Part shown: one piece after another, positions 42,396 through 50,645 of the stretch
How the letters are laid out: each line of letters begins with the position of its first letter
Numbering within the stretch: position 1 is the stretch's first letter
Origin: Streptomyces thermovulgaris
GTDB lineage: Bacteria; Actinomycetota; Actinomycetes; Streptomycetales; Streptomycetaceae
Assembly (NCBI RefSeq): GCF_002155915.1
Contig: NZ_MUME01000150.1
Location: forward strand, 1-52,546
Direction: 5' to 3'
Length of the DNA: 52,546 bases
Program-made: the position numbers and the translations under genes
Notes under the pieces: model-generated
The model's database searches: none
The model's input: only the letters and a program-made list of their open reading frames with translations
What the model was told of the DNA's origin: nothing

Positions 42396-43578
42396 CGCCG
42401 GTCTCCTCCTTGCGGGTTTCCTCCTTGTGCGCGGCCTTGCCGACGCGCGCGAGCCGGTCCTTGGCACGGGCGAGCAGTTGGGTGTCGGTGAGCAACGGAA
42501 CCCCGCGGGCGGCGGCCGGGCGGTTGCGCTCGTATGCGGAGATGTAGCCCGGCCGGTCGTCGACACGCTCCTGCGGCACCACCCAGAACGCCTCGTCGTA
42601 CCGAGGTTCCTGCGGCACCGGCCGGGCGGCCCGCCCCAGGAACGCCGGATGGGCCCAGTCCTTCACGTCCACCGCCCACACCCAGCCGTCGGGGAAGGTG
42701 ATGTGCACGTCGTAGGCGTCGTACGCCGGCCACATCCGCACTTTCAGTCCGAGCTCCGTCAGGCGCCGTCCCAGGTCCACCTCCGCCTGTCCGGGACCGG
42801 TGACGAACTGACGCAACGGCCTGGCCAGCTGCAGCAGCTCACCGGCCTCCTCCTTCGCGATGCGACGCCCCACCGGCGGCCGGCCCCGGCGGCGGCAGCG
42901 ATCCCGCTCGCACCACCAGCCGCCGCCGTCGAGCGGCGTCAGCAGGGTGAGGCACCGGCCACAGGTCGCGTAGACATCACCGCGCAGATAGCTGTCCGGG
43001 ACTGGGCGGTAGATGCGGCTCAGAAGCTCTTTCACCGGGTCGAGCACGTGGTCCATCGACACGGTCCACTCCTCGGCCGAGGTGAGGACGGGCTTGGTGA
43101 CCAGGAGCCGTCGGAACTCGGTGTATGCGTCCTCCTCGCCGTGCTCGCGGCACAACCGCAGCGCGGCACGGATGATCTCACGGTCGTAGAGGACCAGCGC
43201 GCTGTCCGAGAACTGTTCCGCCCACTCGTAGCACAACTCGGTGGGTCGCGAGGAGTCCGGGTCGAGCAGCAGGTCGTTGGGCCCGGCCGCCTCGGCCGGC
43301 AGGCCCACCGGCCAGTCCGCCACCGGTCGCTCGCGGCACCAGGACAGCAGGTCCGGGAGGCTCACCGGAGGCTCGGCACCGCGCTCCAGACAGGCCAGCA
43401 CCGTCCGGTCGAGGGCGCGCTGGACCTCGGGCGGATAGGGCAGGGTGAAGGCTTCGGGGCCGGTGGCCGCGTCGAGCACCGTGAGGGCAGTGGCGAGCGT
43501 GCGCATGAGAGGGATGCCTCGATGGGCGGACCAGTCGGCATCGGGCTGCGGCACTCCGTTGCCGGTCGTCGTGGTCAC
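42388..43578 (-). CDS. Restriction-endonuclease-fold protein of the pPIWI_RE module
   Basis: 396 residues. The first half is the module's Y-type domain. A zinc finger follows (CGRCLTLL with CERDRC, about residues 205-225), then the REase fold: AEVDLGRRLTELGLKVRMWP, AYDAYDVHITFPDGWVWAVD with VKDWAHP. The Asp in YDVHI and the DVK pair match PD-(D/E)xK catalytic residues. Inferred role: the DNA-cutting subunit acting where the helicase and pPIWI_RE expose target DNA. The GTG at 43578 overlaps the upstream stop as GTGA. A Lys/Glu-rich tail ends the protein. Confidence 0.86.
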   Translation of the reverse strand: MTTTTGNGVPQPDADWSAHRGIPLMRTLATALTVLDAATGPEAFTLPYPPEVQRALDRTVLACLERGAEPPVSLPDLLSWCRERPVADWPVGLPAEAAGPNDLLLDPDSSRPTELCYEWAEQFSDSALVLYDREIIRAALRLCREHGEEDAYTEFRRLLVTKPVLTSAEEWTVSMDHVLDPVKELLSRIYRPVPDSYLRGDVYATCGRCLTLLTPLDGGGWWCERDRCRRRGRPPVGRRIAKEEAGELLQLARPLRQFVTGPGQAEVDLGRRLTELGLKVRMWPAYDAYDVHITFPDGWVWAVDVKDWAHPAFLGRAARPVPQEPRYDEAFWVVPQERVDDRPGYISAYERNRPAAARGVPLLTDTQLLARAKDRLARVGKAAHKEETRKEETGDA

Positions 43579-45218
43579 CGTGCCTCCAGGTGGGCCTGAC
43601 CCGCCGCGCAGTGCCTGAGCACGTCGCAGCCGTCGCAGTGGTCGCCGGGCGTCGGCGCGTAGGTCTCGTCCACGGCCCAGGGGCCGGCGAGCCCGGCAAT
43701 GATGCGGCGCGCTTCGGCCAGGGTGTCGGGATCGCCGGGATCGATCTCCTCGCAGCGCGACCTCCCGGTCCCCTCCGCATCCGGGTACAGCACCTCCAGC
43801 TCGATCAGCGACCGGCGCGGATCACCACCGAGTACTCCGGCGGACATCATCAGCACCGCGAAGGCGAGCTGCGGATACGTCTCCATCAGCGCGCGCCCTT
43901 CCCAAGGGGGTTTCGCGGCCGTTTTCGTCTCGTGCCAGATCCAGCCCCCGGAGCGGGTGTACAAGAGGTCGGGGTCGGCGATCAGGACGACGTCCAGTTC
44001 GGGGTCGTATGCGGTCAGACGTGGCTGCACTCGTATGACCTCGTCAGGCGGCAGGCCGTCGAGAGGGCAGGCCCGCTGGTGTTCTGCGAGCAGGGCGAGG
44101 GCGGCCGGCAGTTCAGCGGAGGAGAGGCCGGGAAGGGCGTCCGGGAGGGGAGCTGTGCGGCAGCATCCGTGCTTGTGTCGGAGGTTGAGCCACTCGTCGA
44201 CCGCGCGGCCCCTGCGGATCGACTCGCTCTCCGGATTTCCCGACTTCAGATGCAGTACGCGGGTGAGGTGGAACTGCGCCGGGCAGCGCGCATGAACACG
44301 CAGGTCGCTCGCGGACACGGAGCGGCGGACGCGGGGGCGGCGTGGCCCGGGGACCCCGAGAACACCGGGGGTGCGAGGCGGCTGCTCGCAGGAGACCAGC
44401 CCCTCGCAGCGCGTGCAACTGGAGCCGGGGTTGAGCCGGTCGTCCTCGACCACCCGGCGCAGCACGGGCTTGGCATGTTTGGCGAACTGCCGCTCGACCT
44501 CGTCGACTTCCCAGTCGGCCAGCACGTCGTGCTCACCGCTGCCGCAGCCGATGCCGACGATCCGGACACGCTGCGGGCGGACGGTGCAGCCAGGCACCGG
44601 ACGGAAGATGTCCCGGAATGCCGGCTGAGAGGGGATGCCCGTTGCAGCCACAGCCGCCGCCTCCGCGATCTCGGCAGGCGACCGGTTCCTGTTGATGGAA
44701 TTCACGGACAGCAGCCACAGTTCGCGTTCCGATCCGTCGGCGGACGCATACCGCCGTCCCCATGCCGTGCGCTCGTAGCGGGTCGCTCCTCGGGCGTCCG
44801 GGACCTCGCTCTGGGTGATGGCCGTCCACTGAGCGCGCACCGGCAGGGTCGGCCGGCGCCCGAGCATGCGCCGCTGTGCTTCGCGCGCCGTGCGCGCCAG
44901 CAGATAGGACCGAACGGCTGATTCGGCCCAATGCACGTGCCCCGCGTGGTACTTCTGATCCGTCAGAAGCCGTGCCAAGGCGCTGTCGACGTCCTCTCCT
45001 TCGTGCTCTATCGCGTCCAGGACACTCATGACAGGCCCGAGGGCGAAGTCCTCGATGGGCTTGCCCCGCGGGCGCTGCGGAACCTGGGTGAGCAGCGCCC
45101 TGGCACGCAGGGCGTTGCCGCGCGGGCAGTCCTGAGGGTCCTCGCGCAGCAGTGGCAGTGAGGTGCGGATGAGTCGGATGTCTCCGTTCGTTCCGGGCGG
45201 AGGCAGGCGGAGCGGCAC
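43575..45218 (-). CDS. Cas4/RecB-type PD-(D/E)xK nuclease with Fe-S cysteines
   Basis: 547 residues from the GTG at 45218 (GGGAG six bases upstream). The C-terminal half is Cas4/AddB-like: SASDLRVHARCPAQFHLTRV with the first cluster Cys, RRGRAVDEWL where the usual motif-I His is Asp, VVLIADPDLLY (metal Asp), WIWHETKT (ExK), and a terminal CDGCDVLRHC supplying the other three cysteines. A second cysteine group (CTRCEGLVSC) sits near residue 270. Cas4-like enzymes trim DNA ends. Such a gene is not part of the minimal three-gene pPIWI_RE module, yet here it is the first gene and is translationally coupled to the REase gene. Confidence 0.82.
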   Translation of the reverse strand: MPLRLPPPGTNGDIRLIRTSLPLLREDPQDCPRGNALRARALLTQVPQRPRGKPIEDFALGPVMSVLDAIEHEGEDVDSALARLLTDQKYHAGHVHWAESAVRSYLLARTAREAQRRMLGRRPTLPVRAQWTAITQSEVPDARGATRYERTAWGRRYASADGSERELWLLSVNSINRNRSPAEIAEAAAVAATGIPSQPAFRDIFRPVPGCTVRPQRVRIVGIGCGSGEHDVLADWEVDEVERQFAKHAKPVLRRVVEDDRLNPGSSCTRCEGLVSCEQPPRTPGVLGVPGPRRPRVRRSVSASDLRVHARCPAQFHLTRVLHLKSGNPESESIRRGRAVDEWLNLRHKHGCCRTAPLPDALPGLSSAELPAALALLAEHQRACPLDGLPPDEVIRVQPRLTAYDPELDVVLIADPDLLYTRSGGWIWHETKTAAKPPWEGRALMETYPQLAFAVLMMSAGVLGGDPRRSLIELEVLYPDAEGTGRSRCEEIDPGDPDTLAEARRIIAGLAGPWAVDETYAPTPGDHCDGCDVLRHCAAGQAHLEAR

Positions 45219-45289
45219 AATGCACTCCCTTAGGGGCGTGGTGGTATGAGAGCGCCAACGCACCCAGAGAAGCGCATGCTTGTGAACTA

Positions 45290-45305
45290 AGTCAAGCGAT
45301 TGACT
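45290..45305. promoter_or_regulatory. Dyad AGTCAA-N4-TTGACT in the divergent control region
   Basis: Perfect inverted repeat midway between the nuclease (start 45218) and kinase (start 45370) genes. Each arm reads TTGACT on one strand, a good -35, so the element could be the shared core of divergent promoters or an operator over both. A TACAGT at 45326-45331 is a possible kinase -10, but at 20 bases the spacer is long. Confidence 0.5.
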
Positions 45306-45336
45306 GGATGTGACCAGTGAACCGCTACAGTGTGGC

Positions 45337-45349
45337 TGACAGCGTGTCA
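45337..45349. promoter_or_regulatory. Palindrome TGACA-N3-TGTCA before the kinase start
   Basis: Perfect arms around GCG, 20 bases before the GTG start of the kinase gene. The same arms occur at 1203-1215. Confidence 0.35.
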
Positions 45350-45369
45350 TGAACCACCGGGGGTGAGGG

Positions 45370-46857
45370 GTGGAAGCCGGGGAAGTCCTCGACGGCCGCT
45401 ACCGGGTCAAGGAGGCACTCGACCAGGGCGGCATGGGCACCATCTGGACGGCCACCGACCTGGAAAGCGGACAGGTTGTCGCCGTCAAGGTGCTGCGGCT
45501 CGACGCTTACACGCAGGGCTGGTTCGCTCCGGCGGAGCGCACGCGACACCGGATCGAGCTGCTGAAGCGGTTCGAACGCGAGGGCGTCATCCTCGAGGAA
45601 CTGAAGCACCCCGGCATCCCCCGCCTGCTGCACCGTGGTTACCTGGGCGAGGAGCCCTACCTCGTCATGGAATACGTCGAAGGGGTCAGCCTGCGCGAAT
45701 TCCTGAACATGCGCAGGCCGTTCCCGTTCGACGCCGCCGTCGCCATCGCCGTCCAGATCGCCGAAGCCCTGGGGCATGCGCACGCGAACGGCGTCGTGCA
45801 CCGGGATTTGAAACCGGGCAATGTGGTCATCGCCTTCGCGGACGGAGCGGTGAAGCTGCTCGACTTCGGTATCGCCCACCTCACCGACCCCGACGCGACC
45901 CGTTACACCGCGCTGGGTGCAACCCCGGGCAGCGCCGGGTACATGGCCCCGGAGCAGTTGCGGGGGCAGCGGGACATCTCCGCCTCGGTGGACCTCTACG
46001 CATTCGGGTGCGTGCTGTTCGAACTTCTCACCGGTGAACGGCCCTTCGAGGACAAGCCGGACCGGAACATGAACACCCAGCACCTCGAGGACCTGCCGCC
46101 GCGGCTGCGGAGCATCAACGTCGGCATTCCCGAGGAACTGGACGACCTGACCTGGGACCTCCTCGCCAAGACCCCGGCGGATCGCCCCGAGAGCATCGGC
46201 GAAGTGCTGGACGTTCTTCGTGCCTTCCTGCCGAAGCCCGGCGACCCGGCCCCGGACCCGCAACTGGATCCGGACCCGACCGCACGCTATCGCCTCGGGG
46301 AGAGACCGGTGGTCGGCACGGCGGACACACGGGTCAGCCCCCGTGCCGCATCGCGGCGTCCGGTCCGCCGTCGTGGCGGATGGCTGGGGCGCAACCAGTT
46401 CATGGGACGGATTGCCCAGGCCCGGGCGGAACTGCTCGCCAACGGCCCCGGCGACCGCTGTGCCGAACTCCTCGACCTGCTGCCCAAAGCGGTGTCGGAC
46501 TGGGGTGCCCGTGAGCCGATCGTCCTGGAGGGGCGACTGGTGTGTGCTGACGCCGCCCGGCTGGACGGCCGCACGGCCGAGGCGAAGGCGCAGTACCAGC
46601 ACGTCGCCGAGAACGGAGACCCCTCGGATCCTCTTGTGCTGGAGGCGCGCCTTGGGATTGCCGAATGCCTGATGCCCGAGGGGGACTTCACCGGAGCGTT
46701 CAGCGGCTGGCGCGCGGTGGTGCACAGTCTGTCTCTCGTCGTCGTACCGGCGTCCGACCGGTTGACGAGCCGTTGCCGTGAGGTCGCCGTCGAACTGGCT
46801 GAGTCCGGCTACGAAGCGGAGGTGGCCGACCTCCTCGACCAGCTGCCCGAGCAGTAG
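45370..46857 (+). CDS. Soluble Ser/Thr protein kinase with helical C-terminal domain
   Basis: 495 residues. Kinase domain about 10-280: glycine loop DQGGMGTIW, VAVKVL (ATP Lys), GVVHRDLKPGNVV, LLDFGIAHL, GYMAPEQLRG, VDLYAFGCVLFELLTGERPF. All catalytic residues are intact. A Pro/Asp linker and a TPR-like helical region follow (AELLDLLPKAVSDWG, AKAQYQHVAENGDPSDPLVL). There is no transmembrane helix or PASTA repeat, unlike PknB-type sensors, so the kinase is cytoplasmic. GTG at 45370. It diverges from the pPIWI_RE operon and ends five bases from the convergent methylase gene. A signalling or triggering role in the defence island is inferred. Confidence 0.9.
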   Translation: MEAGEVLDGRYRVKEALDQGGMGTIWTATDLESGQVVAVKVLRLDAYTQGWFAPAERTRHRIELLKRFEREGVILEELKHPGIPRLLHRGYLGEEPYLVMEYVEGVSLREFLNMRRPFPFDAAVAIAVQIAEALGHAHANGVVHRDLKPGNVVIAFADGAVKLLDFGIAHLTDPDATRYTALGATPGSAGYMAPEQLRGQRDISASVDLYAFGCVLFELLTGERPFEDKPDRNMNTQHLEDLPPRLRSINVGIPEELDDLTWDLLAKTPADRPESIGEVLDVLRAFLPKPGDPAPDPQLDPDPTARYRLGERPVVGTADTRVSPRAASRRPVRRRGGWLGRNQFMGRIAQARAELLANGPGDRCAELLDLLPKAVSDWGAREPIVLEGRLVCADAARLDGRTAEAKAQYQHVAENGDPSDPLVLEARLGIAECLMPEGDFTGAFSGWRAVVHSLSLVVVPASDRLTSRCREVAVELAESGYEAEVADLLDQLPEQ

Positions 46858-46862
46858 CCGGA

Positions 46863-48890
46863 TCAGGCCCGAGGAAGCTGCCCCGCAGCCAGCAGATCCC
46901 CCAGCGCACGGCTCAGCTCGCCGCCCACACTCCTCATGTCGGTGAGCTCGCGTGCGAAAACGGTGATCTTCCGGTGGATCTCCCCGTACCGCCGCTGCTC
47001 CTCCAGGGAGAGCCTCGGAACGTGCAGACGCCTTATGTCGATGCGTGACGTGGTGGACGCGTGAGTGCCGGCCCTGTGCACATTGGCCGGGGCACACAGG
47101 CAGCCGGACAGGAACCACGGGTCGAGAACTGCGGGATTCGCCCGGAGTGCCACGAGTTGGGGTCCCAGGACGGACGGGGCGTCGGTGTCCACCCATACGT
47201 CGAAGGCCCGGGCCAGCACCGAGACAATGACGTCCTGGGACGCTGTGACTGTGAGCGAGCCGTCCTGCTCACCCGTCGCGACGGCCGTCGCCGGAAGCCA
47301 CAGCTGTGCCTGCCCCGACAGCGGAGCCCCCGTGAGGACGCGCGCCCCGTCCTCCTGACGTTCCCCGCGGCGCACCAGGGATTCCGGCAGCCCCTGTCCG
47401 GGCCGAATCTCCAGGGCCCCGGCTCGCTCCAGCTCACCGACGCTGATGAGCGAAACCGTCTCGTCGTCGTTCACGGGCACGAGTGCGGACAGAGCGTTGG
47501 CGGCATCGCGCAGTTCCCTCATGTGCGCGTCGAACCGTGTCCAAAGACGCCTGAGGTCGACGATGGTGGCGGCCCGCGTCCTCGGAACACGCCGGGCAGG
47601 TGTGAGATCCACCTGGTCGTCCAGCAGGTCGACCACGGGCACCGAGATGCTTCCCTGCGCGCCTGTACCGCTGAGCACCTCCGTGATCTGCGCTGTCACG
47701 GCAGGCCAGTCGATGCCGCCTTTGTCGGCGGAAGCAGGAGGAGCGGCGTGTGTGGTGTCCACGAACGTGAGCTCTGCGCCGTCCGCTCCGCCCCGACCGG
47801 GGGCCCCGTCCGCGCACAGGATCCACAGATGCAGGCCGACACCGTAGGGCGGGGCGGCACCGGGCGGCAGGGCGATTACGGTTCGGAGTACGCCGGACCG
47901 CAGGAGACCGGCCCGGATCCGACGGCCCGCGCGGCGTGCCGCCACAGCGGGCGGCAGCACGAGAACTGCGACGCCTCCGGGAGCCAGAGCTGCCGCGGCA
48001 TGCTGAACCCAGGCGAGTTCCGGTTCGGTGCGCGGGGGCTGCCCGTACACCCAACGCGGGTCTGTGGCGAGTTCCGCGTGCCCCCAGTCACGCTCGTTCG
48101 ACGGTGGATTGGAAAGGATCACGTCAGCCTGCACTCCGGGGTGAGCGTCGGCCCGCAATGTGTCACCCGCCGCCAACGAGACATTGGACAGGTCACGTTC
48201 GGTGAACCCGCCGACTGCCAGGCGCGCCTTGGCCAGCTCCACGAGAACCGTGTCGATGTCCTGGCCCAGGAAGCGCAGTCCCGCCGCATGGTCGGCCCCC
48301 CACCGGCGGCCGGCTGCGACGAGCAACGTTCCCACTCCGCATGCAGGATCCAGCACGGTCCGTACCGGCCCTGGATGCTTTATGGCTGCGGCTTGAGCCA
48401 TGAGTTCGGCCAACTGCACCGGAGTTGTCGTGACCTGTCGCACGTGCGCCCGGAGCCACCGCTCCATGAGCAGGTCGAAGATCTTGTGCTCCTCGTCCTG
48501 CTTCGCCAGCTCGAGAGTGCGTTCCAGAAGATGGCGCTGACGCTGATCAAGGGGTGGCCCCGCCGTTGGCCTCCCCGTCTTGACTCCGCTCTGCCACAGG
48601 CCCACCTGGGCCACCAGCAAGCCCGTTGCTTCCCGGTTGCCCAGGGACTCGTATTCCGGCCAGAGTCGATCCAGCGGGTTCAGCGCCGCCTTGAGTTTGT
48701 TCTCGCGCCTGAGCCACTCCTCGACTTGCGGAAGTGAGAACTGCGGGCTCGTGTCGGTGCCGCCGACAGGGGAGGGGAAGTTGTCGTATCGTCGCCGCCA
48801 ATTGCTGACAGCGGCGCGCCCGACCCCCGCGATGCGGGCGATCTCCGCCAAGGTGACAACAACCGGGGGCAGCTCTGGGGACATGGACAT
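46863..48890 (-). CDS. HTH-containing adenine-N6 DNA methylase with specificity-like C-terminus
   Basis: 675 residues. The N-terminus holds a helix-turn-helix (VTLAEIARIAGVGRAAVSNW). The methylase core has VLDPACGVGTLLVAAGRRWG (motif I, about 182) and VILSNPPSNERDWG (motif IV, NPPS instead of the usual NPPY/F). The end looks like a type I specificity subunit (SRIDIRRLHVPRLSLEEQRR then YGEIHRKITVFARELTDM), so modification and recognition functions may be fused. The start is the ATG at 48890 with GGAG six bases upstream. No HsdR-like gene is nearby. In this context it may mark self DNA for the island's nucleases or act as a regulator (inference). Confidence 0.86.
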   Translation of the reverse strand: MSMSPELPPVVVTLAEIARIAGVGRAAVSNWRRRYDNFPSPVGGTDTSPQFSLPQVEEWLRRENKLKAALNPLDRLWPEYESLGNREATGLLVAQVGLWQSGVKTGRPTAGPPLDQRQRHLLERTLELAKQDEEHKIFDLLMERWLRAHVRQVTTTPVQLAELMAQAAAIKHPGPVRTVLDPACGVGTLLVAAGRRWGADHAAGLRFLGQDIDTVLVELAKARLAVGGFTERDLSNVSLAAGDTLRADAHPGVQADVILSNPPSNERDWGHAELATDPRWVYGQPPRTEPELAWVQHAAAALAPGGVAVLVLPPAVAARRAGRRIRAGLLRSGVLRTVIALPPGAAPPYGVGLHLWILCADGAPGRGGADGAELTFVDTTHAAPPASADKGGIDWPAVTAQITEVLSGTGAQGSISVPVVDLLDDQVDLTPARRVPRTRAATIVDLRRLWTRFDAHMRELRDAANALSALVPVNDDETVSLISVGELERAGALEIRPGQGLPESLVRRGERQEDGARVLTGAPLSGQAQLWLPATAVATGEQDGSLTVTASQDVIVSVLARAFDVWVDTDAPSVLGPQLVALRANPAVLDPWFLSGCLCAPANVHRAGTHASTTSRIDIRRLHVPRLSLEEQRRYGEIHRKITVFARELTDMRSVGGELSRALGDLLAAGQLPRA

Positions 48891-49230
48891 GATCTTCTCC
48901 GGAGCTCGTGGCGGTCTCGCGCCCCATGATCCATGATCATTTGCGCGCACGGGGGCATTGTTTGACTGAGTTTACGCATACGACAGGAGTCTGCTCTGCG
49001 CACCTCGTACTGCTCGCTCGGCCGGACCGAGGCGATCGCATGTCACGATGGGTTCAAAAAAAGAGCTTCTGGAGAACCTGGCGTACAGCCCGACTTGTCT
49101 GTCGTTCGTCATGATCTCGGACCAGGGAGAGCGGCCTGGTCGAGGCCCTGATGCGTCCTGATGGAGCTCCCGCCGTCCTTCTGTCTCGCCGCGGTACGGC
49201 CATTGCGGCATCACGCTCATACGCACACAT
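48891..49230. other. Right boundary region of the island
   Basis: 340 bases without a gene. They contain the methylase promoter, the rnpB 3'-end duplication at 49073-49104 and the control region of a degenerate Uma2 copy. Confidence 0.5.
49073..49104 (+). repeat. Duplicate of the rnpB 3' end (attachment-site-like)
   Basis: Aligns base for base with rnpB 33428-33459: AGAACCTGGCGTACAG then CCCGACTTGTCTGTCG. There are three differences, all C-to-T. Similarity stops sharply on both sides, and no other part of rnpB is present. Together with rnpB it brackets 15.6 kb holding the pPIWI_RE system, as attL/attR would for an element inserted at the 3' end of an RNA gene. Two of the changes weaken the P1 pairing, so this copy is not functional RNA. 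Confidence 0.8.
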
Positions 49231-49440
49231 GCGGGTGAACGATTCCGTTTCGCCCCGTGCTCCCGACCCATCCGGCAAAGCCACGCCCCGTCCAAGGGGT
49301 GGCGCGTGAAGTTGATCGAAAGAGCCTCCAGAAAACATTTCGAAGCTCAGTGGCCAGGTGCGTGATCAGCTCAATGGGTCTGAGGCGCTGCACCGGAGTC
49401 GGGCTCTTCGTGCCCGGGGCCTCGGTATCCGGCAGGGGCA
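49231..49440 (+). pseudogene. Degenerate Uma2-family gene, partial duplicate of 50646-51233
   Basis: Stretches such as AAGGGGTGGCGCGTGAAG and GAAGCTCAGTGGCCAGGTG, and a longer one around 49390-49425, match the intact Uma2 gene at about 50738-50910, but with deletions, frameshifts and stops. The preceding control region (49207-49252) is also similar to 50614-50659. After about 49440 the similarity ends. Confidence 0.75.
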
Positions 49441-49959
49441 GGTCGTGGTGCTGGTGTTCACGGCTGGGGCGATCCTGGTCATTGACATGTTCGAGGGCGT
49501 CCCGATCGGACTGGGCCTGGCGGTGGTGAAGGCGGCCTGGGAGACCACGCGCGTCCACATCAACGTGGATGACTCCGGTGAGGGCACGTGCGGGCCGCCA
49601 TCCGCGGGCGCGCGGCCTTTCTGCGTCTGCCGCGCATCCTCGACTCCTCTGGAGCAACTGCCCGCCGACCGGCAGGTCGAGCTCGACCTCGCCGGATTGC
49701 TGCACCCCGATCACGCCCGCATGAGTTCCCCGCAGCACCGGGTGGGCCGGTACAACGCGCACACCGTCCGTGCGAAGACCGTGCGCCCGGGCATGGGTCC
49801 GGGCCCGTGGGCGGGGTCCCGGCCGTGCCGCGGGCTCCCGCTCTCCTACGGGCTCCCACGGGTGAACGGGCATGGGCGTTCACCCGTACCCCTTGTCGTC
49901 ATGCCTGGTCATGCCCGGTCACCGAGGCGGACAGAAACATCCCGGAGACGGAGAGGCAC
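49441..49959. other. 519-base region without an identifiable gene
   Basis: A short plus-strand frame (ILVIDMFEGVPIGLGLAVVK, later PADRQVELDLAGLLHPDHAR) may be a remnant of something, but it has no start, ribosome site or recognisable family. The last 100 bases lead into the lipoprotein gene. Confidence 0.35.
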
Positions 49960-50479
49960 GTGCGACAGCATCCCGAGCAGTCACAGCAGCCGCAGCCCGG
50001 GCGCACCGGCCGGCCCCTGCTCGCCGCCCGCCGGACACGCGGCACCCTGCTCGCCGCAGCTCTGGTCCTGGTGCCCCTGGCCACGGCGTGCGACGGCGGT
50101 GCGGACGACGCCGCGGTGAACAGCGCCCCGTCGAGGATCTCCGCCCCGCAGGCCGGTGTCGTGGCACCCGCGAAGGTCGAGGTGATCGCCCGTCTGACCG
50201 GCTGCACGCCCGACATCCGCATCGAGGCGGAACAACTGCGCCAGGGCGTGTGCCACACACCGGAGATCGACTACCTCATCACCACCTTCCCGAAGGAGGA
50301 GTACAAGCAGGTCTGGCTGGACTCCGCCGCCGTGTACGGGGGGCACGTACCTGGTCGGCCCGCGCTGGATCGTCAGCGCGAAGGAGCCGGAGATGCTGGA
50401 GGAGTTCCGGACCAAGCCCGGCGGAACCATTCAGCAGCTGCGGGGCATGGGCCCGACCCCTGCCCCGAGCGCGTCGTAG
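49960..50479 (+). pseudogene. Putative lipoprotein gene with a one-base frameshift
   Basis: From GTG at 49960: a Gln/Pro/Arg-rich N-terminus, hydrophobic segment GTLLAAALVLVPLATAC with a lipobox-like end, then VEVIARLTGCTPDIRIEAEQ, CHTPEIDYLITTFPKEEY and KQVWLDSAAVYGG. After a run of six G (50338-50343) the frame is lost. Reading one G fewer restores TYLVGPRWIVSAKEPEMLEE and further sequence to a TAG at 50477-50479. The intact protein would be about 172 residues, a small surface lipoprotein of unknown role. The run makes both true mutation and sequencing error plausible. Confidence 0.72.
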
Positions 50480-50645
50480 CGGCAGCCCCACGCCCCACAG
50501 CCGCACGGACGCGTTCCTGCCGAACGATGCATCCGGCATCCGCAACGCGGCTCGACCTGGGTGCTGCCGGTGTTCCCGTCGTCCCCTGCCCCACCGCGGC
50601 ACTGCCATCGCGACATCGCGCTCATACGCGCACACGTGCGGGTGA

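Noticed and set aside
46863..48890. Complete type I restriction-modification system or DISARM/BREX
   Set aside because: There is no HsdR, DrmA/B, PglZ or BrxC-like gene; only the methylase type overlaps with such systems.
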